A stretch of DNA of 64,000 bases. It comes from Natronosporangium sp035305625. Its GTDB lineage: Bacteria > Actinomycetota > Actinomycetes > Mycobacteriales > Micromonosporaceae. The DNA lies in contig CAWEKD010000005.1 in NCBI GenBank assembly GCA_963809545.1, positions 1,550,001 to 1,614,000 on the forward strand. Direction: 5' to 3'. The notes below the pieces were generated by a model that was not told where the DNA came from, did no database searches, and was given only the letters and a program-made list of their open reading frames with translations. A program made the translations under genes and the position numbers. This document shows, in pieces, positions 7,775-16,307 of the stretch. The first letter of the stretch is position 1. Every line of letters begins with the position of its first letter.

Positions 7775-7806
7775 CATCAGGGCACCACGGAGGGGGTGCC
7801 CTGATG
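7775..7806 (+). promoter_or_regulatory. Perfect hairpin enclosing the ribosome site and start codon
   Basis: Twelve-base arms CATCAGGGCACC (7775-7786) and GGTGCCCTGATG (7795-7806) are perfectly complementary around an 8-base loop ACGGAGGG. The loop holds the Shine-Dalgarno sequence and the second arm ends with the ATG of the membrane protein gene at 7804. The structure should hide the start codon and may control translation. A second small hairpin (GTCGGA-TTTC-TCCGAC) lies just upstream. Confidence 0.6.
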
Positions 7807-8223
7807 TCCTACTCGTCGGCTACCCAGGGCGGAGCGGCCCGGACCTGGTCGGTCGGGGGGCTGGTGTTCGCCGCCACCATGCTGGTCCTGATCGGGGTCT
7901 GGCAGGTGCTGATGGGGCTGGCAGCCATCCTCGACGATGGCTTCCTGCTGGCGACCGAGGCCTATCCGTACGCGTTGAACACCACCGCCTGGGGCTGGCT
8001 GCACCTGGTGATCGGGGTGCTGGTGTTGGTGGTCGGGTTCGGGTTGTTCAGCAACGCCCTGTGGGCGCGGGTGGCCGGGATCTTTCTCGCCATGACCGCG
8101 GCGGTGGCGAACTTCTTCTTCCTGCCCTACTACCCGTTGTGGGCGCTGGTGGTGATCGCGCTGTCGGTGTTCGTGATTTGGGCGCTGGCCAACGCCCCGC
8201 TGGTCTCAGAGCCGGCCGGGTAG
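7804..8223 (+). CDS. DUF7144-like four-helix membrane protein
   Basis: A 139-residue protein with a short polar N-terminus and four transmembrane segments at about residues 20-42, 62-82, 86-106 and 109-129. Composition and layout match a widespread actinobacterial integral membrane family (DUF7144 type) with no known function. Its start codon is buried in a perfect hairpin with the ribosome site in the loop. The idi gene follows 58 bp later on the same strand. Confidence 0.65.
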   Translation: MSYSSATQGGAARTWSVGGLVFAATMLVLIGVWQVLMGLAAILDDGFLLATEAYPYALNTTAWGWLHLVIGVLVLVVGFGLFSNALWARVAGIFLAMTAAVANFFFLPYYPLWALVVIALSVFVIWALANAPLVSEPAG

Positions 8224-8281
8224 CATGGCCGCTGCCATCCGGGTGGTCGTTACCCGGGTGGGGGGTGGGAGGAGGCGTGTG

Positions 8282-8911
8282 ATGTGGGCATCCGACGGTG
8301 CTGCCCGGGCGGACTGGCGGCGGCCTGCGGACTGGGCGCAGGCGGAGCGGGAACAGGTGGAGCGTGAGCAGGCGGCGGTGGAGTTGGTGGACGCCGCCGG
8401 TAGGGGCGTGGGGGTAGCGACCGTCGCCGATGCGCATGATCGTCCGGGACTACCGCACCGGGCGTTTTCGGTGCTGCTGCTGTCGCCGGACCGGCAGCGC
8501 CTGCTGTTGCAGCGGCGGTCCGGGGCGAAGGTGCGATTCCCCTTCCGGTGGGCCAACTCCTGCTGCGGCCACCCCGCGCCCGGGGAGCCGGCGGCGGTGG
8601 CGGCCGGGCGGCGCCTGGTGGAGGAGCTGGGGGTGGAGCTGTCCCCCACTGAGTTGACCGAGATCGGGGTGCATCAGTACCGCGCCGACGACCCCGCGAG
8701 CGGGCTGGTGGAGAACGAGTACGACCACGTGTTGCTGGGCTGGCTGTCCCCGGAGCACCCGCTGCGACCGGATCCGGCCGAGGTGGCGGAGTTGCGGTGG
8801 GTCGCCCCGGAGGAGTTGTCCGCCCTGCTGGCTTCCGGGGAGTGCGCCCCCTGGCTGGCGGGGGTGACCGCACCGCTGGCGGCCGCGGCCGGTGAGCAGT
8901 GGGCGCGCTGA
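8282..8911 (+). CDS. idi: Isopentenyl-diphosphate delta-isomerase, type I
   Basis: A 209-residue Nudix-fold enzyme interconverting IPP and DMAPP for isoprenoid synthesis. The catalytic cysteine lies in ANSCCGHP, the Nudix-like helix in GRRLVEELGV, and the catalytic glutamate in ENEYDHVL. I placed the start at ATG 8282, eight bases after GGGAGGAGGC; an in-frame GTG directly before it is also possible. It does not belong to the conserved Rv1331-1341 block and is inserted between the phosphodiesterase-like gene and rph. Confidence 0.88.
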   Translation: MWASDGAARADWRRPADWAQAEREQVEREQAAVELVDAAGRGVGVATVADAHDRPGLPHRAFSVLLLSPDRQRLLLQRRSGAKVRFPFRWANSCCGHPAPGEPAAVAAGRRLVEELGVELSPTELTEIGVHQYRADDPASGLVENEYDHVLLGWLSPEHPLRPDPAEVAELRWVAPEELSALLASGECAPWLAGVTAPLAAAAGEQWAR

Positions 8912-8984
8912 CCGGCGCGCGCTGACCCGGGGCGATGGCGGCCGGAGGTGCCGCCCCATGCCGCATCCGGGAAAGCAGTTGACA

Positions 8985-8990
8985 TAGGGT
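8985..8990 (+). promoter_or_regulatory. -10 element TAGGGT for a leaderless rph transcript
   Basis: TAGGGT ends 8 bp before the ATG of rph and no ribosome-binding sequence separates them, so a leaderless message is expected. A TTGACA directly abuts the box and is too close to act as its -35. Inference from spacing only. Confidence 0.35.
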
Positions 8991-8997
8991 GGCGGGC

Positions 8998-9738
8998 ATG
9001 ACGCGACCTGACGGGCGCAAGCCTGACCAGCTCCGATCGGTGCGACTGACCCGCGGCTGGAGCAGCCATCCGGAAGGGTCAGTGCTGGTGGAGTTCGGAC
9101 AGACCCGGGTGCTGTGCACCGCCAGCGTGACCGAAGGAGTGCCGCGCTGGTTGCGGGGCAGCGGTCAAGGGTGGGTGACCGCCGAGTACGCGATGCTGCC
9201 TCGCGCCACCGGCACCCGCACGGAACGCGAAAGCGTCAAGGGGCGGTTGGGCGGTCGTACGCACGAGATCTCCCGGCTGATCGGGCGGAGCCTGCGGGCG
9301 TGCGTGGACCGTAGCGCCCTCGGGGAGAACTCGATCGTGCTCGACTGCGATGTGCTGCAGGCTGACGGGGGCACCCGCACCGCCGCCATCACCGGCGCGT
9401 ACGTGGCGCTGCACGACGCCATCGTCTGGATGCATCAGCAGCAGCGGCTGTTGCGCCCCCCGGCGGAAGTGCTGTCGACCTCGGTGGCGGCGGTCAGCGT
9501 CGGGCTGGTGGCCGGTGAGGCTCGGCTGGACCTCTCCTACCTGGAGGATGTCGCGGCCGAAGTGGACATGAATGTGGTGTGCACCGGCAGCGGGGAGTTC
9601 GTGGAGGTGCAGGGCACGGGGGAGTCGGGCGTGTTCTCCCGGAGCCAGCTGGACGCCCTGTTGGATCTCGCGGTGGCGGGCTGCGAGCAGTTGACGCGCT
9701 GTCAGCAGGAGGCGCTGGCCGGGGAGGTACCGGCGTGA
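8998..9738 (+). CDS. rph: Ribonuclease PH
   Basis: A 246-residue phosphorolytic 3'-5' exoribonuclease that trims tRNA 3' ends. MTRPDGRKPDQLR at the N-terminus, WVTAEYAMLPRAT, the GRTHEISRLIGRSLRA arginine-rich phosphate-binding helix and the DCDVLQADGGTRTA core are all diagnostic. The ATG at 8998 gives the usual family N-terminus. The stop overlaps the GTG of rdgB by 4 bp (GTGA), and the rph-rdgB pair is a conserved actinobacterial operon. Confidence 0.93.
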   Translation: MTRPDGRKPDQLRSVRLTRGWSSHPEGSVLVEFGQTRVLCTASVTEGVPRWLRGSGQGWVTAEYAMLPRATGTRTERESVKGRLGGRTHEISRLIGRSLRACVDRSALGENSIVLDCDVLQADGGTRTAAITGAYVALHDAIVWMHQQQRLLRPPAEVLSTSVAAVSVGLVAGEARLDLSYLEDVAAEVDMNVVCTGSGEFVEVQGTGESGVFSRSQLDALLDLAVAGCEQLTRCQQEALAGEVPA

Positions 9739-10343
9739 GCGCTCCCCGGATTCTGCTGGCCACTCGGAACCGGAAGAAGTTGGCCGAGTTGCGCCGGATC
9801 CTGGACGAGGTCGGCCGGGTGGAACTGGTGAGTTTGGACGACGTGCCGCCGTATCCGGAGGTGCCGGAGACGGGGCTGACGTTCGCCGAGAACGCGCTGA
9901 TCAAGGCCCGGGAAGGGGTGCGGCGGACCGGGTTGCCGACGGTGGCGGACGACTCCGGCCTGGTGGTGGAGGCGTTTGGGAACGCCCCCGGGGTGTTCAG
10001 TGCCCGGTGGGCGGGTCGGCACGGTGATGACGGGGCTAATCTGCGGTTGCTGTTGGCGCAGTTGAGTGACGTGCCGGACGACCGCCGGCAGGCGGCGTTC
10101 GTGTGCGCGGCGGCGCTGGTGTTGCCGAACGGTCTCGAGCATCTGGTGGACGGCCGGCAGACGGGTCGACTGATCCGGGTCCCGCGTGGGGAGAACGGGT
10201 TCGGTTACGACCCCATCTTCGTGGGGGACGGCCAGGATCGGACCAACGCGGAGTTGTCCGCGGCGGAGAAGGACGCGATCAGCCATCGAGGGCAGGCGTT
10301 CCGGGCGCTGGCGAAGGTAATCGCCCGCAGCCTACTTGAGTAA
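9735..10343 (+). CDS. rdgB: XTP/dITP diphosphatase (RdgB/HAM1)
   Basis: A 202-residue nucleotide house-cleaning enzyme that removes deaminated purine triphosphates. The motifs ATRNRKKLAELRRIL, FAENALIKAR, VADDSGLVVEAF, PGVFSARWAG and ENGFGYDPIF are all present in order. The GTG start at 9735 overlaps the rph stop, indicating coupled translation. This closes the conserved block that begins with clpS. Confidence 0.93.
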   Translation: MSAPRILLATRNRKKLAELRRILDEVGRVELVSLDDVPPYPEVPETGLTFAENALIKAREGVRRTGLPTVADDSGLVVEAFGNAPGVFSARWAGRHGDDGANLRLLLAQLSDVPDDRRQAAFVCAAALVLPNGLEHLVDGRQTGRLIRVPRGENGFGYDPIFVGDGQDRTNAELSAAEKDAISHRGQAFRALAKVIARSLLE

Positions 10344-10429
10344 GTTTCACGATTTGTCACCAGGAGGGCGTACCGGCGCCCTATTCTCAGATATCGGGTA
10401 AGTCGCCTGGTATATGGGGGAGGTTGCCG

Positions 10430-11062
10430 GTGCGACGCTCATTCCTTGTGGGGTTGGTCGCGGTCGCGGTACTCGGACCGAGTGGGGCCGCAGCCGCCGG
10501 ATGGTGGGCCGATCATCGGGCGGGAGACATCGCCCGCGGCCCCACCCGCACCACCGTGGTCGGTGACCTGTCGGTGAGTGTGGCGCGAGCCCAGAAACGG
10601 GTGGTGGCCGAGCGGGACACCACCTATCTGATCCAGGTGACCAACCGGGGGAAGACCTCGGCCACGGTGACCCTGCGGGCGATGGTGCCACCCTGGCTGG
10701 AGGTCGCCTCCCGGCACGGTGGCCAACCCGGCCAGGGGTACGTGGACTGGCCGGCGCCCTTGCCGCCGGGAGAGACCGTCACCGCCCGGTTGACCGGACG
10801 CTACGCCCCACCGGGTGGGCAGGTGCCGGGCCGGGCCGCGTTCACGGTCTGTGCCTTCGACGCGGACGGGGCCGACCCGGTCGCCTGCGCCACCGACTTC
10901 GCGCAGATCCGAGGCTCGTTCTGGGCCACCTGGTGGTGGCTGGTCACCGGACTGGCCGCGGCCGCGGCGGTCGCCCTCGGGGTTCGGGTGCGCCGCTGGC
11001 GGCGGGCCGGTGACCGGCGGTGGCAAGGCCCCACCGCACCGGCGACCGCCGCGGCTGGGTGA
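10430..11062 (+). CDS. Secreted/membrane-anchored protein with DUF11-like beta domain
   Basis: A 210-residue protein from a GTG preceded by GGGGGAGG. It has a signal sequence (residues about 5-27), an extracellular domain with VTNRGKTSATVTLRAMVPPWL, typical of DUF11/CARDB-like beta-sandwich domains, one transmembrane helix at about 165-185 (WWWLVTGLAAAAAVALGV) and a basic cytoplasmic tail. Two cysteines (VCAFD, ACATD) may form a disulphide. Function unknown. It runs convergently into hutH with 7 bp between the stops. Confidence 0.65.
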   Translation: MRRSFLVGLVAVAVLGPSGAAAAGWWADHRAGDIARGPTRTTVVGDLSVSVARAQKRVVAERDTTYLIQVTNRGKTSATVTLRAMVPPWLEVASRHGGQPGQGYVDWPAPLPPGETVTARLTGRYAPPGGQVPGRAAFTVCAFDADGADPVACATDFAQIRGSFWATWWWLVTGLAAAAAVALGVRVRRWRRAGDRRWQGPTAPATAAAG

Positions 11063-11069
11063 GGAAGGA

Positions 11070-12602
11070 TCAGGCCAGCGGCCCGACCTCGGCCTCGATC
11101 GCCGCCCGCAGCTCCTGGCCCGCGACGATCTCCCGGGCGGCCTCGATCGCCGGGGCCAGGAATTGATCCGGGCCGGGCTCATCGAGCACACCCGACAGCG
11201 CGGCGATCGCCGCCCGGCCGGCGGGAGACGGGGTCAGCGGTGCCCGGAGCCGCAGCCCCTGCACCGCCGCCAGCAGCTCGATCGCCAGCAAGCTGGTGAG
11301 GTTGTCCAGTACGGTCCGCAGTTTCACCGCCGCGGACCAGCCCATCGAGACGTGGTCCTCCTGCATCCCCGAGGTGGGGACCGAGTCCACGCTGGCGGGG
11401 GAGGCGAGCCGACGATTCTCGGCCACCAACCCGGCCGCGGTGTACTGGGCGATCATCAGACCGGAGTTGACCCCCGGATCCGGGGTGAGGAACGCCGGCA
11501 GCCCCCGGGACCGGGTGACGTCCAGCAGCCGGTCCACCCGCCGTTCCGAGATCGACCCCACCTCCGCGGCGGCGATGGCGAGGAAGTCCGCGGCGAACGC
11601 CAACGGCTCACCGTGGAAGTTGCCGGTCGACTCCACCCGCCCATCCGGCAGCACCACCGGGTTGTCCACCACGCTGACCAGTTCCCGCTCGGCCACCCCG
11701 GTCGCGAACGTCAGCGTGTCCCGCGCCGCCCCGGCCACCTGCGGCGCACAGCGCATCGAGTACGCGTCCTGCACCGCGTGTTCGAAGTCGTCCCGGTGGG
11801 AGTCCATGATGGCGGAGTTCGCCAACAGCCGGCTCAGATTGGCCGCGGACGCGATCTGCCCCGGGTGAGGACGGATCTGGTGCAGTTCCGGCTGGAACGG
11901 CCGGTCGGTGCCCAGCATCGCCTCGATCGACAGGGCGGCGGTCACGTCGGCCATGGTGAACAGGTGCCGGGCATCCTCGATCGCCAGCAGCAGCATCCCG
12001 AGCATGCCGTCGGTGCCGTTAATCAGCGCCAGCCCCTCCTTGGCGGCCAGTGTGACCGGTTGCAGGCCGGCGCGGCGGAGCGCCTCTCCACCGGGGATCC
12101 GGGTGCCGTCCTTCGCCAGCACCCAGCCCTCACCCATCACCACCATGGCGCAGTGGGCCAGCGGGGCGAGGTCCCCGGAGGCCCCCAGGGATCCGTGCTG
12201 CGGCACCCAGGGGGTGATGTCCTGGTTGAGCAGGTCGACCAAGGCCGCGGCCACCTGCGGACGGACCCCCGAGCGGCCCATCGCCAGCGACCGCACCCGC
12301 AGCAGCATCATCGCCCGTACGACCTCGCGGGGCATCGGTGCGCCCACCCCGGCCGCGTGCGAGCGGATCAGCGCGTGCTGCAGCTCCTCCCGCCGTTCCG
12401 GACCGATGAACGTGTTGGCCAGCGCGCCGAACCCGGTGGACACGCCGTACACCGGGCGCTGTTCCCGCTCAATCGCCTCCACAATGGCGCGACTGGCGGC
12501 CATCGCCTCCTCCGCGGCCAACTCCACCCGTGCGCCCTGCCGCGCCACTGCCAGCACCTCCGCCGGGGTGATCCCGTGCGGAGTGATCGTGACGATCTTC
12601 AT
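11070..12602 (-). CDS. hutH: Histidine ammonia-lyase
   Basis: A 510-residue enzyme converting L-histidine to urocanate. The MIO cofactor forms from Ala141-Ser142-Gly143 in HGSLGASGDLAPLAH; VYGVSTGFG near residue 51 is the catalytic tyrosine loop. The length is standard for the family. It is the last gene of the hut operon; its ATG overlaps the stop of hutI by 4 bp. Confidence 0.95.
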   Translation of the reverse strand: MKIVTITPHGITPAEVLAVARQGARVELAAEEAMAASRAIVEAIEREQRPVYGVSTGFGALANTFIGPERREELQHALIRSHAAGVGAPMPREVVRAMMLLRVRSLAMGRSGVRPQVAAALVDLLNQDITPWVPQHGSLGASGDLAPLAHCAMVVMGEGWVLAKDGTRIPGGEALRRAGLQPVTLAAKEGLALINGTDGMLGMLLLAIEDARHLFTMADVTAALSIEAMLGTDRPFQPELHQIRPHPGQIASAANLSRLLANSAIMDSHRDDFEHAVQDAYSMRCAPQVAGAARDTLTFATGVAERELVSVVDNPVVLPDGRVESTGNFHGEPLAFAADFLAIAAAEVGSISERRVDRLLDVTRSRGLPAFLTPDPGVNSGLMIAQYTAAGLVAENRRLASPASVDSVPTSGMQEDHVSMGWSAAVKLRTVLDNLTSLLAIELLAAVQGLRLRAPLTPSPAGRAAIAALSGVLDEPGPDQFLAPAIEAAREIVAGQELRAAIEAEVGPLA

Positions 12603-13762
12603 ATCAAGACTCCATTGTGGATTACCTGTCGCACCAGCGGCACCCCCGGTCGGTAGGCCAGGTGCAGATAGGAGGGAGCGTCCAGCACCACCAGATCGGC
12701 CCGCGCCCCAGGGCGCAGCACCCCCACGTCGTCACGGCGCAGCGCCCGGGCCCCACCCGCGGTAGCCGCCCACACCGCCTCCGCCGGGGTCATGCCCATC
12801 TCGCGCACCGCCATCGCCACACACCACGGCATCGAGGAGGTGTACGAGCTGCCCGGGTTGCAGTCGGTCGCCAGCGCCACCGTCACCCCCGCGTCCAGCA
12901 GCCGACGCGCGTCCGGATACGGCGACCGGGTGGAGAACTCGGCCCCCGGCAGCAGGGTCGCCACCGTGTCCGAGTCCGCCAGCGCGGCCACGTCCGCGTC
13001 GGTCAGGTAGGTGCAGTGGTCGGCGCTGGCCGCCCCCAACTCCACCGCCAACCGCACCCCCGGCCCGGCCGACAACTGGTTGGCGTGCACCCGCAGCCCC
13101 AGCCCCCGCTCCCGGCCCGCCTCCAGCACCGCCCGGGACTGGTCGGCGTCGAACGCGCCCTGTTCACAGAACACATCCACCCACTTGGCGTACGGCTCCA
13201 CCGCGGTCAGCATCGGGCCACACACCAGCGACACGTAGTCGTCCGGCCGGCCGGCGTACTCGGTCGGCACCACGTGCGCCCCCAGGAAGGTGGTCTCCGG
13301 CGTCACCTCGAACGCGATCTTCATGCTGCGGGTTTCGTCCGGCACGGTCAGCCCGTACCCGCTCTTGACCTCGATGGTGGTGGTGCCCTGCCGGAGCGCC
13401 TCCGCCCGCAGCCGGGTGGCGGTGGCCCGCAGCGTGTCATCACTGGCGGCGCGGGTGGCGGCCACCGTGGTGCGGATCCCCCCACCGGTGTACGGTTCGC
13501 CGGCCATCCGGGCGGCGAACTCCGCGGCCCGGTCCCCGGCGAACACCAGGTGGGAGTGGCTGTCCACAAACCCGGGCAGCACCGCCCCACCGGCGGCGTC
13601 GAATCGTTCGTCGGCGGCGGGCGCGTCCGCCGCCCGCCCCACCCAGGTCACCCGGCCACCGTCGGTCACCACCGCCGCCCGGGTGATCGTCCCCAACTGG
13701 CCCCTACCCAGGGACGGGTCGTTGGTAACCAGCTCACCGATGTTGTCGATCAACAAGGTCAC
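12599..13762 (-). CDS. hutI: Imidazolonepropionase
   Basis: A 387-residue amidohydrolase converting 4-imidazolone-5-propanoate to N-formimino-L-glutamate. Metal ligands are visible in GFVDSHSHLVFAGDR, with VKSGYGL, GAHVVPTEY, VHANQLS, ADHCTYL and ATDCNPGS following in family order. I chose the GTG at 13762 because it overlaps the hutF stop by 4 bp and gives the normal length; the longer open frame upstream has no homologous sequence. Part of the overlapped hut operon. Confidence 0.93.
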   Translation of the reverse strand: MTLLIDNIGELVTNDPSLGRGQLGTITRAAVVTDGGRVTWVGRAADAPAADERFDAAGGAVLPGFVDSHSHLVFAGDRAAEFAARMAGEPYTGGGIRTTVAATRAASDDTLRATATRLRAEALRQGTTTIEVKSGYGLTVPDETRSMKIAFEVTPETTFLGAHVVPTEYAGRPDDYVSLVCGPMLTAVEPYAKWVDVFCEQGAFDADQSRAVLEAGRERGLGLRVHANQLSAGPGVRLAVELGAASADHCTYLTDADVAALADSDTVATLLPGAEFSTRSPYPDARRLLDAGVTVALATDCNPGSSYTSSMPWCVAMAVREMGMTPAEAVWAATAGGARALRRDDVGVLRPGARADLVVLDAPSYLHLAYRPGVPLVRQVIHNGVLI

Positions 13763-15105
13763 GGTTCGGCTCCGATCACAGCGTCGATGGCGTCGGCCAA
13801 CGCGGCCGGGACGTCCAGAGTCAGATGTCGCCCTTCCCGTACCACCACTCGGCCGTCGACCACCACCTGCCGCACGTCCGCGGCGGAGGCGGTGAACATC
13901 ACCGCCTCCGGATCGGTACCGGCGGTCCGGACACTGTCCAGCGCCACCGTCACCAGGTCGGCCCGAGCCCCCGGGGCGATCACCCCGGCGTCGGCCCACC
14001 CCAGCGCCCGGTGGCCGGCCACGGTGGCCGCGTGCACCAGCTCCGCGGGGCGGAAATGGCCGCGGCGCTGATCCGCCAGCCGCAGGTGCAGCTCCATCCC
14101 GCGGGCCTCCTCAAACAGGTCCACCACCGCGTGACTGTCCGAGCCCACACACAACGGGGAACCCGCGTCGGCCAAGGCCCGGAACGGACCGATCCCGTCC
14201 GCCAAATCCCGCTCGGTGGTGGGGCAGGCACACACCGCCGTACCGGTGTCACCCAGCACGGTGCGGTCCAGATCGGTCAGATGGGTGGCGTGCACCGCGG
14301 TGGTGGTGGGCCCCAACACCCCGGCGTCGGCGAGCAGCGCGGTCGGGGTGCGGCCGTACCGCTCCAGGCAGGCCTGATTTTCCGCCCGTTGTTCGGACAA
14401 ATGCAGATGCAGCGGCGCGCCCGCCTCCTTCGCCCAGCCAGCCACTATGGATAGTTGGTCGGCCGGTACCGCCCGCACCGAATGGATCGCCGCCCCCACC
14501 CGACAGTGGGCCGCCCGCCCCGCACCGGTGGCCAGCGCGGTCACCCGGTCCGCCCAGGCGGTCGCGTCCCGGTCCCCGAACCGTTGCTGCGGCCCGGACA
14601 GCGGGGCGCCGTCCACACCGGCGGTCAGATAGCAGGTGTCCAGCAGGGTGATCCGGATCCCCGCCCGGGCCGCCGCCTCCACCAACACCGCCCCCATGAG
14701 GTTCGGGTCGTCGTACGGCTCCCCACCCGGTCGGTGATGCAGATAGTGGAACTCGCCCACGCAGGTCACCCCGGCGCAGGCCAGCTCCGCGTAGGTGGCG
14801 GTGGCCAACGCCAGATAGGTGTCCGGGTCCAGGCGATCCGCCACCTGGTACATCCGCTCCCGCCAGGTCCAGAACGTGCCCAGCCCCTGATGGGTGTGGC
14901 CGCGCAACGCCCGGTGAAACGCGTGCGAGTGGGCGTTCGCCAATCCGGGCAGGGTCAGGCCCGACAGGCGGGTGGCGTCCGCCGGTGCCGGCCGCCCCGG
15001 CTCGACCGCGGTGAACCGGCCGTCGCTGACCTCGATCAGCACATCGGCCACCGGCCGCTGATCCAACCAGGCCCACTGGGCGTGAAACCGTTGGGTCACC
15101 GGCAC
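13759..15105 (-). CDS. hutF: Formimidoylglutamate deiminase
   Basis: A 448-residue amidohydrolase that deiminates N-formimino-L-glutamate to N-formyl-L-glutamate. PGLANAHSHAFHRALRG is the metal-binding start of the family, with ATHLTD and VGSDSHAVVDLFEEARGMEL towards the end. HutF defines the five-step histidine route that passes through N-formylglutamate. The start overlaps the upstream M20 hydrolase by 10 bp and the stop overlaps hutI, so all five genes are probably translated from one message. Confidence 0.9.
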   Translation of the reverse strand: MPVTQRFHAQWAWLDQRPVADVLIEVSDGRFTAVEPGRPAPADATRLSGLTLPGLANAHSHAFHRALRGHTHQGLGTFWTWRERMYQVADRLDPDTYLALATATYAELACAGVTCVGEFHYLHHRPGGEPYDDPNLMGAVLVEAAARAGIRITLLDTCYLTAGVDGAPLSGPQQRFGDRDATAWADRVTALATGAGRAAHCRVGAAIHSVRAVPADQLSIVAGWAKEAGAPLHLHLSEQRAENQACLERYGRTPTALLADAGVLGPTTTAVHATHLTDLDRTVLGDTGTAVCACPTTERDLADGIGPFRALADAGSPLCVGSDSHAVVDLFEEARGMELHLRLADQRRGHFRPAELVHAATVAGHRALGWADAGVIAPGARADLVTVALDSVRTAGTDPEAVMFTASAADVRQVVVDGRVVVREGRHLTLDVPAALADAIDAVIGAEP

Positions 15106-16307
15106 GCCAGCTCCTCCAACACCTCCGCCAACGCCACCACCCCGGCCGCACAGTCGGCGTCGGAAGCGGCCTCCGCCGGGGCGTGCGACACCCCGGACGG
15201 GTTACGTACGAACAGCATCGCGGTGGGGACGTGGGCGGCCAGCACCCCGGCGTCGTGCCCCGCCCCGGTCGGCAGCGTGGGCACCCCACCCAGTCGGCTC
15301 ACCAGCCGGTCCCGCAGCTCAGGGTCGAAATTCACCGCCGGAGTGATCGACTCGGCGGTGACCGTGACCGAGGTGCCGTCCCGGTCAGCCCGCTCAGTCA
15401 GCCGCTGGGTGACCGCGTCCACCAGCGCGGTCAGGGTGTCCTGGTCCGCCGCGCGGGCGTCCAGCCACGCCGACACAGACGCCGGCACCGCGTTGGTGGC
15501 GTTCGGCGCCACCTCGATCCGGCCCACGGTGGCGTGGGCACCCCGCAACCGGGCCTCCTTGTTGGCGGCCAACACCCCGTACGCCGCGGTCAGCATCGGG
15601 TCACGGCGATCCGCCATGGCGGTGGTGCCGGCGTGGTTACCCTCGCCGACCAGGTCGATCCGCCACCGGCCATGCGGCCAGATCGCGGTCGCCACCCCCA
15701 CCGGCGCGTCCTGGTGCACCAGCCCCCGGCCCTGCTCCACATGCAACTCCACAAAGCAGCCGATCCGGGCCAGCCGCTGAGGGTCCGGGCCGATCACGTC
15801 CGGGTCGGCCCCGGCCGCCCGCATCGCCTCGGCCAGACTCACCCCGTGCGGATCGGTGAGGGTCCGAGCCCGCTCCGGCGCCAGCGCCCCGGTCAACAGC
15901 CGGGACCCCAGACAGGCGATCCCGAACCGGGAACCCTCCTCCTCCACGAACGCCGCCACCCCCACCGGCCGGCGGAAGGTGACTCCCCGTTCGTTCAGCA
16001 GGTCCAGAGCCAAGAACGCCGAGACGATCCCGAGCGGACCGTCGTAGGCGCCGCCGTGCGGCACCGAGTCGAAGTGGCTGCCGGTCACCACCGCGTCGCC
16101 GGCGGCCGGGTCACCGAGCCACGCGAACAGGTTGCCGTTGCGGTCGGTCTCCACCGTCAACCCCCGGGCCTTCGCCTGGGCGGTGAACCAGGCGCGGCAC
16201 GCCAGATCCGCCTCCGACCAGCCGTACCGCAACCAACCGTCACCATCCGGATCCCGCCCGATCGGCAGCAGCGTGTCCCACAGTTGCCGGAACCGTTCGG
16301 GAGTCAC
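15096..16307 (-). CDS. M20-family amidohydrolase (allantoate amidohydrolase-like), likely N-formylglutamate hydrolase of the hut pathway
   Basis: A 403-residue zinc hydrolase. The dimetal ligands are visible in VTGSHFDSVPHGGAYDGPLG and AFVEEEGSRF, with a later HVEQG motif and a C-terminal GVSHAPAEAA. By sequence it belongs with allantoate amidohydrolases and N-carbamoyl amino acid hydrolases. Its place inside the hut operon, between hutU and hutF with overlaps on both sides, and the absence of a classical hutG suggest that it releases formate from N-formyl-L-glutamate. That substrate is inference. Confidence 0.8.
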   Translation of the reverse strand: MTPERFRQLWDTLLPIGRDPDGDGWLRYGWSEADLACRAWFTAQAKARGLTVETDRNGNLFAWLGDPAAGDAVVTGSHFDSVPHGGAYDGPLGIVSAFLALDLLNERGVTFRRPVGVAAFVEEEGSRFGIACLGSRLLTGALAPERARTLTDPHGVSLAEAMRAAGADPDVIGPDPQRLARIGCFVELHVEQGRGLVHQDAPVGVATAIWPHGRWRIDLVGEGNHAGTTAMADRRDPMLTAAYGVLAANKEARLRGAHATVGRIEVAPNATNAVPASVSAWLDARAADQDTLTALVDAVTQRLTERADRDGTSVTVTAESITPAVNFDPELRDRLVSRLGGVPTLPTGAGHDAGVLAAHVPTAMLFVRNPSGVSHAPAEAASDADCAAGVVALAEVLEELACR

